A DNA stretch of 64,000 nucleotides from Prunus persica (taxonomy: Eukaryota; Streptophyta; Magnoliopsida; Rosales; Rosaceae), in contig NC_034014.1 of assembly GCF_000346465.2 (NCBI RefSeq), positions 17,844,861 to 17,908,860 on the forward strand, given 5' to 3'. The notes beneath the pieces are model-generated. The model ran no database searches, was not told the DNA's origin, and worked only from the letters and a program-made list of their open reading frames with translations. A program made the position numbers and the translations under genes. Below are positions 37,617 to 47,488 of this stretch, in pieces; within the stretch, counting starts at the first letter, position 1, and each line of letters opens with the position of its first letter.

Positions 37617-37709
37617 GTCCTGGCCTTGTTTATCGTTTTCACAGTAAATAGCGGCTAGGGTTTGGCAGCAGCCATCAAAATTAGCACCGGCTATAATCTT
37701 AATATGCCT

Positions 37710-37745
<36 letters not shown>

Positions 37746-38000
37746 GAGGAAGAAGGACAAAAATGGAATTTTGAAGTTTTCGCCAAAAGTCGGGGGACGC
37801 GAGCGCACCACGAGACGAGAGAAAGACAAACAAAAACGAAACAAGCAGCTGCTGCTTCAAGACCACGCACGCTGACCTCAAGCCCTAAAAATGGAACTTA
37901 CCGACACGTGTCGCACTCCCGCGGGAGTTACCGGCTGCTGACCTCGCGGGTCGTGCTAAACTGCGCCGGTGGATGGACGTCTTGTGGCTGTAACTGGATG
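37617..38000 (-). promoter_or_regulatory. RKP 5' UTR exon and promoter region with G-box palindrome
   Basis: The first, non-coding exon ends at 37615 before donor GTGAGT. Upstream lie a (GA)n tract at 37711-37741 and, about 290 bases further, two neighbouring perfect palindromes: CGACACGTGTCG (37902-37913), containing the ACGT core of G-box/ABRE elements, and ACTCCCGCGGGAGT (37915-37928). The transcription start cannot be fixed from sequence alone. Confidence 0.5.
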
Positions 38001-38841
38001 GATCCATGAGAATGACGTGTTCCGAGTTTTTTAATGTTTAAATTTATAAAAAAAAAGGAAAAAAATGCTGCTATTTCCCCCCTTTGGATGAGATAAGAGG
38101 GAAGGAGAACAAAGATGACAGACAAAAGTGGGGAGAGAATCCAAAGATTAGAAGGGGAAGAGAGAGGGGGTAAGAGGAAGACGGTGAAAGATTAAAAAGG
38201 AAATTAATTTTTGTTTTATGAAAAAATAAAATTAATTAAAAACCCTTAATCTGTGAATTTGTTTAAATTAATAATTAAATGGTATTTTTGAAATAATAGT
38301 TGGTGGAAAGATAGGATTATATTTTTTCAAATTTACATAGTGAGTGAGAAGATAAGATGAATGAGGAAATATGACAGGGTGGAAATAACAGCACTTAGAA
38401 ATATGTGTAATGTCTAACTCCCTTAAGCTTTCTAGATAAGCAATCTAGCAAATGTTAAGCCAATAACTCTAAAACATCGCATGCTTGAAGACATTAGGTG
38501 CAAAGACACCCTTATGAGCTTAGTCTCAAGAAAAAATTACAGTGATAATTAAACTAGCTAGTCCCCTAAAATATAACTAGTCTCGACTATGCCAGAATTG
38601 ACATTCACGAGGGGCATAAACAAACTAAATGGACCACAACTATTGTGTAGCAATATGAATGTCATACAGCCCTCCCTCAAGATTCCCTGACCCTCACGAT
38701 TTACTTGTAGTGTCCTGATTTGAAATGTAATGTGAGGTTTAATATTTTTTTTATACAAAAAATCAAGGATTCGGGACGAGGATGGGGGATAGCCCCTCAA
38801 CAGGAATGAGACAGAGATTCATTGAAACCTCTTAAATAGGG
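38001..38841. other. Intergenic stretch upstream of RKP
   Basis: I see no gene here, only AT-rich DNA with short purine runs at about 38090-38190. It separates the RKP promoter from the Mutator-type element. Confidence 0.5.
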
Positions 38842-38850
38842 ATGAGGGAG

Positions 38851-39694
38851 GGGAGCGGATCCGCTGTCCCCAATTTGGTGTCCCCTTCATGTCCTTTCTT
38901 TAAATGTTTGACAAGTGTCCTATCACTTACCCCTAATATAACAGTGTTAATTTAATAAAATAAAAAAACTAAAAATTGAAAAACAAAATAACAATAAATC
39001 ATAACAGCCACTGTTACCAAGTCCCTCCGCCCAGCAAACACCAACAGTCACCCACCCCAATCACCCCATCCCACTGGCGGCAACCTCCCTTTCTTACCCT
39101 ACCTTAGGCCAGCCACCCAACATAAGCCGCCCTAGGCTCACGATCTAGTAGTGGGTTAAAGCTTTGCAACCAATAAAAATCAACCACCCTTCCCCGAAAT
39201 CATACACAAGTGAGCAGTCCCTTTCATTGTAAACACATGCAAAAACAACAAAACTAAACGAAAAATCAAATTGAAACAAAAAATAAAGATTGGCAGAGAA
39301 AAGAACAACATATAGAAGAGGAAGGGAGGGAGGGAGGGATGGAGAGAAAGAGACAGATACATAAACAGAGGTTGGAGTGGGTGACTGCCAGGTTGGAGTT
39401 CTTAATGCTGATTGATGACGAGCTTTAACCTCATATCCCAAAATGCCGGTTACCTTTGCTCGTGAGGCTCCCAAGGTTAAAAAAGAGGTTGGAGTGGACT
39501 GTTGGTGTTTCCTGGGCGGAGAGACTTGGTAATAGTGGCTGCTATGATTTATTGTTATGTTGTTTTTCAATTTTTAGTTTTTTATTTTATTAAGTTAACA
39601 TTGTTATATTAGGGTTAAGTAATAGGACACTTTTCAAACATTTAAAGAAGGGACATGAAAGGGACACCAAATTGGGGACAATGGATCCGCTCCC
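38851..39694. mobile_element. Mutator-type long-TIR element, 844 bp
   Basis: Arms of about 200 bp are inverted: the left starts GGGAGCGGATCC then GTCCCCAATTTGGTGTCCC, the right ends with the mirror of this. The 9-bp flanks ATGAGGGAG (38842-38850) and ACGAGGGAG (39695-39703) differ at one base. Long terminal inverted repeats with a 9-bp duplication fit a Mutator-like non-autonomous element. Nothing in the unpaired centre resembles a transposase. Confidence 0.8.
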
Positions 39695-39703
39695 ACGAGG
39701 GAG

Positions 39704-40731
39704 GGAGGGGATGGGAAGCAGGGACAAAGATGTTATTGCCATAACCAACCCAACTCATTGTCTTCCCTAAGTCAGATACCCACGTTTTGATTAATCGAAC
39801 CCAATGGTCACCCACCCTAAGAATAAATTAGTACTAATTTTTCTACTAACAAACATAGTATATTCATTTTTTTTACTTTTTACCTCACCATTATATTCAT
39901 ATTTATTTTTTAATAAATAAGATTCTTTAATAAATGAAAAGATAGTAGATTTTTATGTTGTTTATTTTTATTTTTTAATAAGAGTTCACGTTTGATCTCT
40001 CTCACATATTATGAATTTATCACTTTTGTAGTAACATGCATTCATGTTACATGACAAATTATTATTTTTAATATAATTGATGGTCTAAATTATTCTAAAT
40101 TAATCTAATTTAGAAAAAGAATGATTCGAAAATGGACGAAACCCGACTGACATAATTCACATTTGCAAAATACTTTTTTTTTTAAATTTATCTTTATGTA
40201 TGGTATGATGTCTTCTTTTTTTTTTTTTTCTCTCTACAATACCTACTCTACTCAAAATAGGTCAGCTCTACTAATTGCCAAACTGAAAAGGTCAAAGCCA
40301 GTTTTCTCATTGAAAACTGAAATTGGAGTTTGACATTCCAGTTTTCTCATTGAAAACATAAGAGATGTGTTGTCCATTAAGGATGACTCGATGAGAAACG
40401 GTCTCGACGCCCAAACAACTTTGAATAAAAGAAAGCTTTGTTAATGTAAAGGTAGGCTGGATTTGCATTCGACCAAAATTCTAAAATATAATTACTGCAA
40501 GCACCGACCACGCAGGGACATGTTTCACTAATTATAATATAATCTGTCTTATATTTTTTTACTTACAGAGGGTATGCTGCTAGTAAGCTGCACGTCTAAC
40601 TTGTACATGGAGCATCTTCAAACTCTCATCATCACTGAAATAAGCTCCTCCCCTCTGATATGCTAAGTGGAACAAAATAGAAAAAAGAGAATCCCTGCCA
40701 TGCCACGATCCCCATAGATGAGCTACATTTA
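39704..40731. other. Intergenic, AT-rich
   Basis: No gene is supported. The last portion probably represents the former 3' flank of the F-box/DUF295 gene. A short direct repeat, CCAGTTTTCTCATTGAAAAC, occurs twice near 40299 and 40338. Confidence 0.5.
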
Positions 40732-41272
40732 CTAGTTACTATATCGGTTAACAGCCAATTTCCTACAGCACCACCATTGGGGGCAAGTTAACCAAATCGG
40801 TCCCCATCTGTCTCGATTGCCACGAAAGTAAAAATCCTCATGAGTTCCATTGCCAAGGCTGAACACGCCCAATCCTTTCTTCCAACATTGTTCAGATTAA
40901 GCCTAGCTGAAATTCCATAAAGATGGTCAGAATCCCATTCGTTCCACCATGGAGCAGCATGATCATTAGAGAAATAGATACGATTCCTCATCGCAACACC
41001 AAGTCCCGTCGACGAAACAGATTGCGAGCAACATTTGCCTATAAATAAGATTTTATCACCCAAATCATGTACCCTCTTCGAGGACATCAAGCAAAGATAT
41101 TAGCAGCATTAATCTGCCAAATGTTATAATCATTGCTTATAAGATAGAAACTTCCATCACTTAAGACAGCATCCTCAAATGGCTCACCATCCAGTTTATG
41201 TTTAAGCCATGATTCAACTCCTGGGACCCAAAAAGAAAGCTCCCGACATTCACTATGAACAAGCATGCAAAC
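40732..41272 (-). pseudogene. F-box/DUF295 gene, C-terminal half, frameshifted
   Basis: On the minus strand, from 41272, the sequence encodes CMLVHSECRELSFWVPG, then DGSFYLISNDYNIWQI, the repeat-like core of DUF295 F-box proteins (SKIP23-like). Two single-base losses break it: one near 41088 (after AANIFA), where the frame resumes as MSSKRVHDLGDKI, and one near 40830 (after GRKDW), where the true continuation GVFSLGNGTHEDF..RWGPIWLT lies in another frame and ends at the stop 40734-40732. The N-terminal half of the same gene lies at 46789-47263 on the same strand, separated by the 5.5-kb insertion 41273-46788. Rejoining the halves gives a collinear DUF295 order, so this is one broken gene. Confidence 0.8.
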
Positions 41273-41769
41273 TGTTGAAGGAAAATGTGATCCTCCTAAC
41301 ATAATTTCACCACTACTAATTAATTAATGGAGTTTTATTATTTTAGGCTCGATCCATTCGAGACGCAAGTCTCTTAATTACAATCCCTTGCTTTAAGAGA
41401 ACACCCTTTGATTCCATCATAAAAAAACAGAACGTGCATGTTTGATTTTGCAGCTGCTCCCAAGTCTAACCTCAGGATGCCTACGTATTCCTCGCGGGAA
41501 TCAAGCCACTCGTAGTTTAAAGAATTACATTGAATAAATGACTCATTGCAAAGGGAAATGTGAATGAATTTGATTGAAAAGTGTTTGAGTGAATTTGGCT
41601 GAATAAACCAGGGATTCGATTTTGATGTGTGTTTGGGGTGAATTTGGTTAAGAATAAACCATGGATTCAAATTTGGTTGTGGTTGCGTCTATTAGGATGC
41701 TAAACTGCCTGCGTACCCTTGTTGGGATCAAACAAACGTAGTTCGGATTTAAGATTTGGAAATTAGCAG

Positions 41770-43610
41770 GTAAAGGTGACCCACTAATTAAGAATTTGTG
41801 TTTGAGAGATTTGAATTGAAATTTGCATGGGTATATGACCCATGAAAAATTGGATGGTTTTGTACCATTTTTCTTGTTGTCAATGTCCAAGAAGAATAAT
41901 GAGTAATTTTGATTATCCCATTAATTTTTCCTAAAATTGACAATTGCACTTGGGAAAGTGTTTTGGCAAAATTTGGTTAGGATAAACCAGGGATTTAAAT
42001 TTGGCTGCGGTTGCATCTATTGGGATGTTAGACTGCCTACGTACTCTTGACAGGATCAAACCAACGTAGTTCCAACATTTGAAAATTAATAGGTAAGTGT
42101 GGCCCACTAATTGAGAATTTGTGTCTTTAGGACAATTTGGAGATTTCCATAGGTAGATGACCTATGGGAAAAATTGGAAATTAATGGGTAAGTGTGACCC
42201 ACTAATGGAAAATCATGCTTGAGATATTTGAATAATCTCATTGGAAAAACGACATATGTAGAGGGTCAACGAATTGTAGAGGAATAACGCTCTGTGAGGA
42301 AAAAAAAAAAAACCCCTTCTACGCCGCACAACCTTTGGGGAGGGGGAGGGGGATGGGGTGGGGAAGGAGGTTCTCTCCTTCTCCCCTTTCCTCTGGTTTC
42401 TCTTCTCTAGCCTGCTCCTTGCTGCTTGTGGATTTCCTTGTGGAGATTCGTTGCTCGTTTTCTCCTCTTCTTTGTGGGTGTTTCTGCTCTCCCCTTTTGT
42501 GGGTGTTCTGCTCTCCCATTTGGTGGGTATTGTTCTCCCCTTTGTGGGTGTTTTGCTCAAGCTCTGCTTGAACTCTTGAGGCTTTATGCCTATGGTTTCC
42601 TTTATTTACCCAGATCCCCCCTTATTTCTCATCCCTTGTATTCAGTTGTCCCCTACTCCATCCATTTCCTCTTATCTCCCTCACACACTCCATTCAAATC
42701 CCTTATCTACGGTCTTGGTCCTTCCCACCGAAATTTTCTCCTCCCTTTTGATCTGGCTTCACCTTGTGGTTGCCTCGGCTAGCCGAAAATGTGGTTTTCC
42801 GTGCACAACTCTGAAGATGTGTAGAGTTCGAGCTTTTGCTCTTTCTCGGGTGCCTACACCACCTCCTTATATTATGTTGATGTTTGTTTGGTTTTTGTGT
42901 TTGTTCTGGTGCTTTGTCAGGTTTGATTTGGGAGGTGATGATCTTCTTGTGGCTGGCTTCTTTTTTCTTGTATGTGTCTTTGTAATATGTGGGATTATAA
43001 GGTATTTGGGTGGATCTGTTGGTCGTGCGATTTTTTTGCTTTGTGCCCCTTGGGTGTGGCAGCTTTTCACTTCAACTTGTCCCGGTGATGTCGTCTCAAG
43101 CGGTGGTGGCGGCGACTCTGTTGAATTTTGGTTAGGGTTTGTTAGCTTTCTTGGCCTTGGTATGGGCTTGTGTGGGCTTAATGCCGTCTGGGTTTTTAAC
43201 TTCTTGTTAGCTCTTTTGCATTTTATTTGGGCCTCTAGCATTTTCTCTTTGTTGATGTGCCCAGTTGGTTGAGTCTATCTTTTGGTGTTTTATTATGCCC
43301 TTTTGTGGGTTTTTAATGAAATCCACTTCTGACCCCACAAAAAAAAAAAAAAATCTCATTGGAATTTTCATGGGTAGATGACCAATGAGAAAAATTGGAA
43401 ATTAATGGGTAAGTGTGGCCCACTAATTAAGAATTTCTGTTTGAGAGATTTGAATTTAGTCTCAATGAAATTTGCATGGGTAGATGACCCATGAGAAAAT
43501 TTGGAAATTAATGGGTAAGTGTAACCCACTAATTGAGAATTTGTATTTGAGAGATTTGAAATTAATCTCAATGCAATTTGCATGGGTAGATGACCCATGG
43601 AAAAAATTGG
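41770..43610. repeat. ~110-bp tandem units interrupted by a retroposon
   Basis: Units containing ATTAATGGGTAAGTGT, CCCACTAATTGAGAATTTGTGT, GAGATTTGAAT and GCATGGGTAGATGACCCATG repeat from about 41770 to 42240 and from 43360 to 43610. The array is continuous if the retroposon at 42247-43353 is removed. Confidence 0.75.
42247..43353 (+). mobile_element. Poly(A) non-LTR retroposon, copy 2
   Basis: A 13-bp duplication, AATCTCATTGGAA, flanks the unit at 42234-42246 and 43352-43364, and a poly(A) run occupies about 43339-43353. It contains 228- and 118-residue open frames on the + strand that are low-complexity and lack family motifs. GGTGGTGGCGGCGACTC and TGTGGGCTTAAT blocks near the 3' end recall the unit at 16036-16860. 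Best read as a truncated LINE or LINE-mobilised retroposon. Confidence 0.75.
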
Positions 43611-44343
43611 ATGGTTTTGTACCATTTTAATGAGTATTTATTTGATCACTCATTAAATACTTTGGGCTTTTGGGAATTAATGGGCAATTTTTTGATAACC
43701 CAATAATCTGTCTCTGAGCCTTTGATATTTTGACTAACCCATGAACAAGGAGTCCATGTTAGAAAAGCGTTGGTACCCAGAAGCGAATTGAAGCCAAAAT
43801 AGCAGCTGTTAAAAGAAATTTGCTTCCCATCTTTACACTCCCAAATTTATCTGGTATATTCGTGACCAATCCAATTTGAGAGCTATCTCCTTTTGCTTCA
43901 CTTGTACTTTTGGTTTGATTGTTTGCAAACAATCAACAGAGAAGGAATTCAAGGCATGGCACGTGGCCTTTTCAAAGCCTTGTTTCGTTTCTTTCTTTTT
44001 TTTGTTGTTGTCTTCTTTGTTGACTTTTTTTTTCCTTGTTTTTGGTTTGCTGCACAACACTATGCTGCCAACAAACGTGGCTATCCTCTTCTTTTCTCAT
44101 ATCCCATTCATTTCAGACTTGGTGCCGAAATCACATGGTCCCAAATTTGATTAAGGCACCCCAAAATGGAAATCCTTCTCCCAATGGGTTTTGAATAAGC
44201 CAAATGTTCCTTGTTGAATTGGAAGGCCTTGGAGTGATAAGAAGAACAGTGGCCTCTCTCCATACAAGATTAGACCACGCATGTATCTATTTTTAAATAG
44301 ATACGTTTGCGTGACAGCAAACTAAGGCAAAGCACTTCTCATA

Positions 44344-45558
44344 GGCCCTGTTTGGTACACCTCCTTGGATTGGCTTAGATTGGACTAACTTAAATAACAC
44401 CCCAAGCCTATGTTTGGTGCAGCTCATCTTTAAGTTAAATGAGACTATATAATCCTGGCCTACAAAAAACACTTCACTCGTTGGCACAAAATAGAGAACT
44501 CTGAAGAGGTGCCGCTAAATAATGAAGACGCTATTGAGTCTGCCATTATCCAACGTTGCTCTGCTCTCCTCTTCTCTTCGACGTTGCTCTGGCTCTCTTC
44601 TTCCACGTTGCTTTGTTTTCATCTTCTGTTGTGCTCTACTCTCACTCACTCAGGTTAGTTGTTCAACTCTCTTCTTCTCTTTCCACTTTCTTCTCTGTTT
44701 GTCTCTCTCCTTGGTGATATTTGATGGGTTCAATATGTTATTTCTTAGTTTGATTTTTAAGTTTTGATTATGTGGTTTTTTTGTAGTTAGCTTAATTTGA
44801 TGAGAAATAACATTTGTATTGGTTAATTTTCATTGGATTATAATTGGGTATTTTTCTAGGGTTTTCAATTTTGAATTGTTTGATATAGGGTTTAGTTAGG
44901 AATGAGAAGAATAAAGGGGTAGAGGTCATGTGGCTAATTACATGTTGTGTTGGCATCTATAAATATTGTATGAGTTTTGCTTTATATGATGTTGGGATGG
45001 TTTGGAGCTTGTCTCACCACCATGTTTGAACGAAGAAAAGAAGAATAAAAGGGTAGAGGTCATGTTGCTAATCGCATGTTGTGTTTGCACACAGACATTT
45101 GGTTTTTGCAAACACAACATGCAATTGCAATCACAGTTTGCAAACACAACATGTAGTTTTTGCAAACTGTGATTGCAATTGCATGTTGTGTTTGCAATTA
45201 CTTAGTGATGGTTTAGCAATTTACATTAGGGAAGTTGAACTTTAACATTTTGGAAATGTTCTTAAAATATAGGCAAGTTTTGGAAAATTTAATACCAATT
45301 TTTGGTCTTGGAATTATAGTAAAAATAGTTGATAATTAAAATATTATCACTTCAAAGAAAATTTTAATTTTTTTTTTTTGTACCAGTCCAAGCATAAACC
45401 AAACACAGGATAATACTATTTTTGTTATCCAGCTTCTTAGTCCGATGCAGCATCAAACGTAGGTCAGTACCTAATCCAACTTAGACCAAGCCAAGCCAAT
45501 CCAAGACAGTCTTAGGATTTAGTCAAGTCCATAATAGTCCGCCGTACCAAACAGGGCC
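44344..45558. mobile_element. Tourist/Harbinger-like element, 1215 bp
   Basis: Perfect 15-bp terminal inverted repeats, GGCCCTGTTTGGTAC, are flanked by the 3-bp duplication ATA (44341-44343 and 45559-45561). Subterminal CTTGGATTGGCTTAG/CTTGGATTGGCTTGG blocks are also inverted. GGCCCTGTTTGG-type ends with a 3-bp duplication fit the PIF/Harbinger (Tourist) group, although the usual target is TWA rather than ATA. It carries a perfect hairpin at 45106-45197 and no transposase. It is nested in the 5.5-kb insertion. Confidence 0.75.
45106..45197. other. Perfect 38-bp inverted repeat (hairpin) with 16-base loop
   Basis: Arms 45106-45143 and 45160-45197 are exactly complementary. The arms are built of recurring TTGCAAACACAACATG and CAATTGCAATCACAG words, and a further partial copy of the arm lies at 45073-45088. 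A transcript from either strand would fold into a 38-bp perfect stem. Whether it is transcribed is unknown. Confidence 0.85.
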
Positions 45559-45561
45559 ATA

Positions 45562-46645
45562 GACTTTGCTTGACCTTTGCTGCCAAAAAAAATGTGACTG
45601 TCTTCAACTCCCTTTTTTTTCAGTTCATCGCCTCTGTATGCGCCAGACCCCATGGTTTTGTTTGTGGGTTTTGTACCCAGATTGGATCGGTCACAGAGTG
45701 TTTGATTGAGGGTTACACACCCATGATGGATTTTGTATCCAAAATTTGTTTTGTGGGTTTCATACCCAAGCTAAGAGACTTCTAGGGAGGAACTTTGGTG
45801 ACGATGCACAACCTTAGCTGTTTGTCTGTGGGTTTGGATGCTCAAAGCATCTGTGAGAGAAATCTCACTGTCTTGCTGCCTTTGATTCTTTCAGTTTGAT
45901 TTATTTTTTTGTTGTTTGTCCATCTCATGATGAACATCATTGAACGAGCTTTGGCTTTTGTGGCGCCACAATAAGGGAAACCTAGAGAACTCTAGGATTT
46001 CCTCTACGCCCTTTCCAAGAGAGTTGTGCACCAGTTCTGATTTTTTTTGGTGATTTGCCCAACATGACAATCAGCCCACACGAATTGATGTTGAATTGGA
46101 GGTTGGACACATCTTTGAAAGCATTTGATCAGAGCTGCCTGTTGGAATAGAATATATGATGATTGAAATCATCTTGGCTGTCAATCCATAGCTGGCTGTC
46201 CTGGAGGTACTTGAGAAGAGGTACACCTTAGAGTAGTTTCTTGACTTAATATGTGATGATTTCAATCATCATAGCCAAGAACCCCCATGGGTTAATCGTA
46301 CTGGATGTTGAATGCATCCTTGAAAGTCTTTGAGCGAAGCCTTGCCATAGAGAGATTCCTCACTTTATTTACGATGATAGAAGTCACCATAGCCAAGAAT
46401 CCTCTTATGTGCTTGCTCTTCCTCTTCGTTCCTGCAACTCTCCCCAAGACTTGCGGCCTTATAGGCTTTTATTTTTTTCTGGAGCCTCCCCTTTTATTTT
46501 GTTTCTGCAACCTCACGGCTGCCTCCTGCCCCCCGATTCTTGCTTCTAGGCGTCATGCCTCTTATAAAGGCTATATTATGACGAGTTTGAATTCAAGCTG
46601 ATGACCACTTCTCAACTGAGATGTTTATCTCTTTGTGTTTCATAT
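45562..46645. other. Remaining part of the insertion, degraded
   Basis: No gene is supported. Two imperfect ~190-bp units (about 46085-46275 and 46300-46420) share GTTGAAT..G, CTTTGAAAG, GATGATTGAAATCATC or similar, and CATAGCCAAGAA. This suggests an old internal duplication. Confidence 0.5.
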
Positions 46646-46788
46646 CTAACCAAATACATCTCTTTTATTTTTTTTATTTTTTAATTTTTTAATTTTTTTT
46701 CTTGATAAGACGGCGGGGACAAGAATTTCAATTATATCCCAAGTCAAACTCCTGGCTGATTGCTTTTGTGAAAATTTCCCGTTCAACA

Positions 46789-47263
46789 CATAGTTTTCAA
46801 GGATGGGAAGCCCCGAGAGAACAATCTTATGATAAAAGTTCCATGTTTTGGGAAGATCAGTTTTGTTCCTAGAGAATGGATTCAACAAGCTAATCTCAAG
46901 ATAGAAACAACCAATATGTTTTACTAGAATCAACCAATCTTGATATGATCCCCAACAATATCTTCCATAAGCCTCAGGAAGCACAATGTCCCAATGTTGT
47001 TTTTGTAGTACGCTAATACAAGTTCTTACCTCTCTATCTTTGCCAGACATCATGAGCCATGGCACACCACGGCTTTGCCAACCAGCAAGTTCTTGTGCAA
47101 CAACATGTCTCCAGGCTTTGCAAACATCACTAACAGATATACAATCAGTCACACTCACAGTCAGTCGCTCAAAGATGATCTCAAGGATACCCCGAGGCAG
47201 CTCTGTCCAATCCAGATTAACAAGCTTCTGCTGCTTCTGTCTTCTATTTCTGCTTCGACCCAT
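46789..47263 (-). pseudogene. F-box/DUF295 gene, N-terminal half
   Basis: The ATG at 47263 opens a 205-residue frame, but only about 158 residues (to ENYV near 46790) are gene sequence; the rest runs into the inserted element and stops at 46646. Residues ~16-60 are an F-box (LDWTELPRGILEIIFERL, then VCKAWRHVV). Next comes a DUF295 start with PWLMMSGKD, a SLLNPFSRNKTDLPKTW block and the HKIVLSGLP strand. F-box proteins bind SKP1 in SCF ubiquitin ligases; the C-terminal half normally recruits substrate. It could still be expressed as a truncated F-box protein, but the frameshifts in the detached C-terminal half argue that the gene is dead. Confidence 0.8.
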
Positions 47264-47488
47264 CGTCCAGCTCTATGACTCTACTCGCCTACAAAAACAA
47301 ATATAATTATTGAATATCCTTAAACTATCTTTGGGAGAAAAGAGGGGGGAAAGAAATCATAAACGACATGTACATAATAACACAGTCCCAAATGTATATC
47401 TTCAGAAAGTAAAGGCCGAAAAATAGACATCAGCAAACAAATGGCAAACGGACAGTCACAGTCAGTCACAAAAGTGAGCAAAAGAATT

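Larger units (their letters stand above)
41273..46788. mobile_element. 5.5-kb composite insertion splitting the F-box/DUF295 gene
   Basis: The unit starts TGTTGAAGGAAAAT and ends ATTTCCCGTTCAACA, so its outermost TGTTGAA/TTCAACA ends are inverted. The flanks are gene sequence that joins in frame (ENYV then CMLV). Only one base (G) is shared between the flanks, so no normal target duplication is visible. It has no transposase or reverse transcriptase. Its left third repeats a module (GCCTACGTACTC..GGATCAAACCAACGTAGTTC) three times, also found at 470-520. ~110-bp units with TGGGTAAGTGTGGCCCACTA recur at 41770-42240 and 43370-43600. A poly(A) retroposon and a Tourist-like element are nested inside. 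The superfamily is unresolved; an old, decayed LTR-type element is possible. Confidence 0.65.

Noticed and set aside
42586..43272. 228-residue open frame on the + strand
   Set aside because: It lies wholly within the retroposon 42247-43353, is rich in Phe/Leu/Trp from T/G-rich DNA and shows no family motif.
43833..44154. Overlapping short frames near 44 kb
   Set aside because: They lie in degraded insertion DNA, on both strands with no motif, and do not extend a recognisable element protein.
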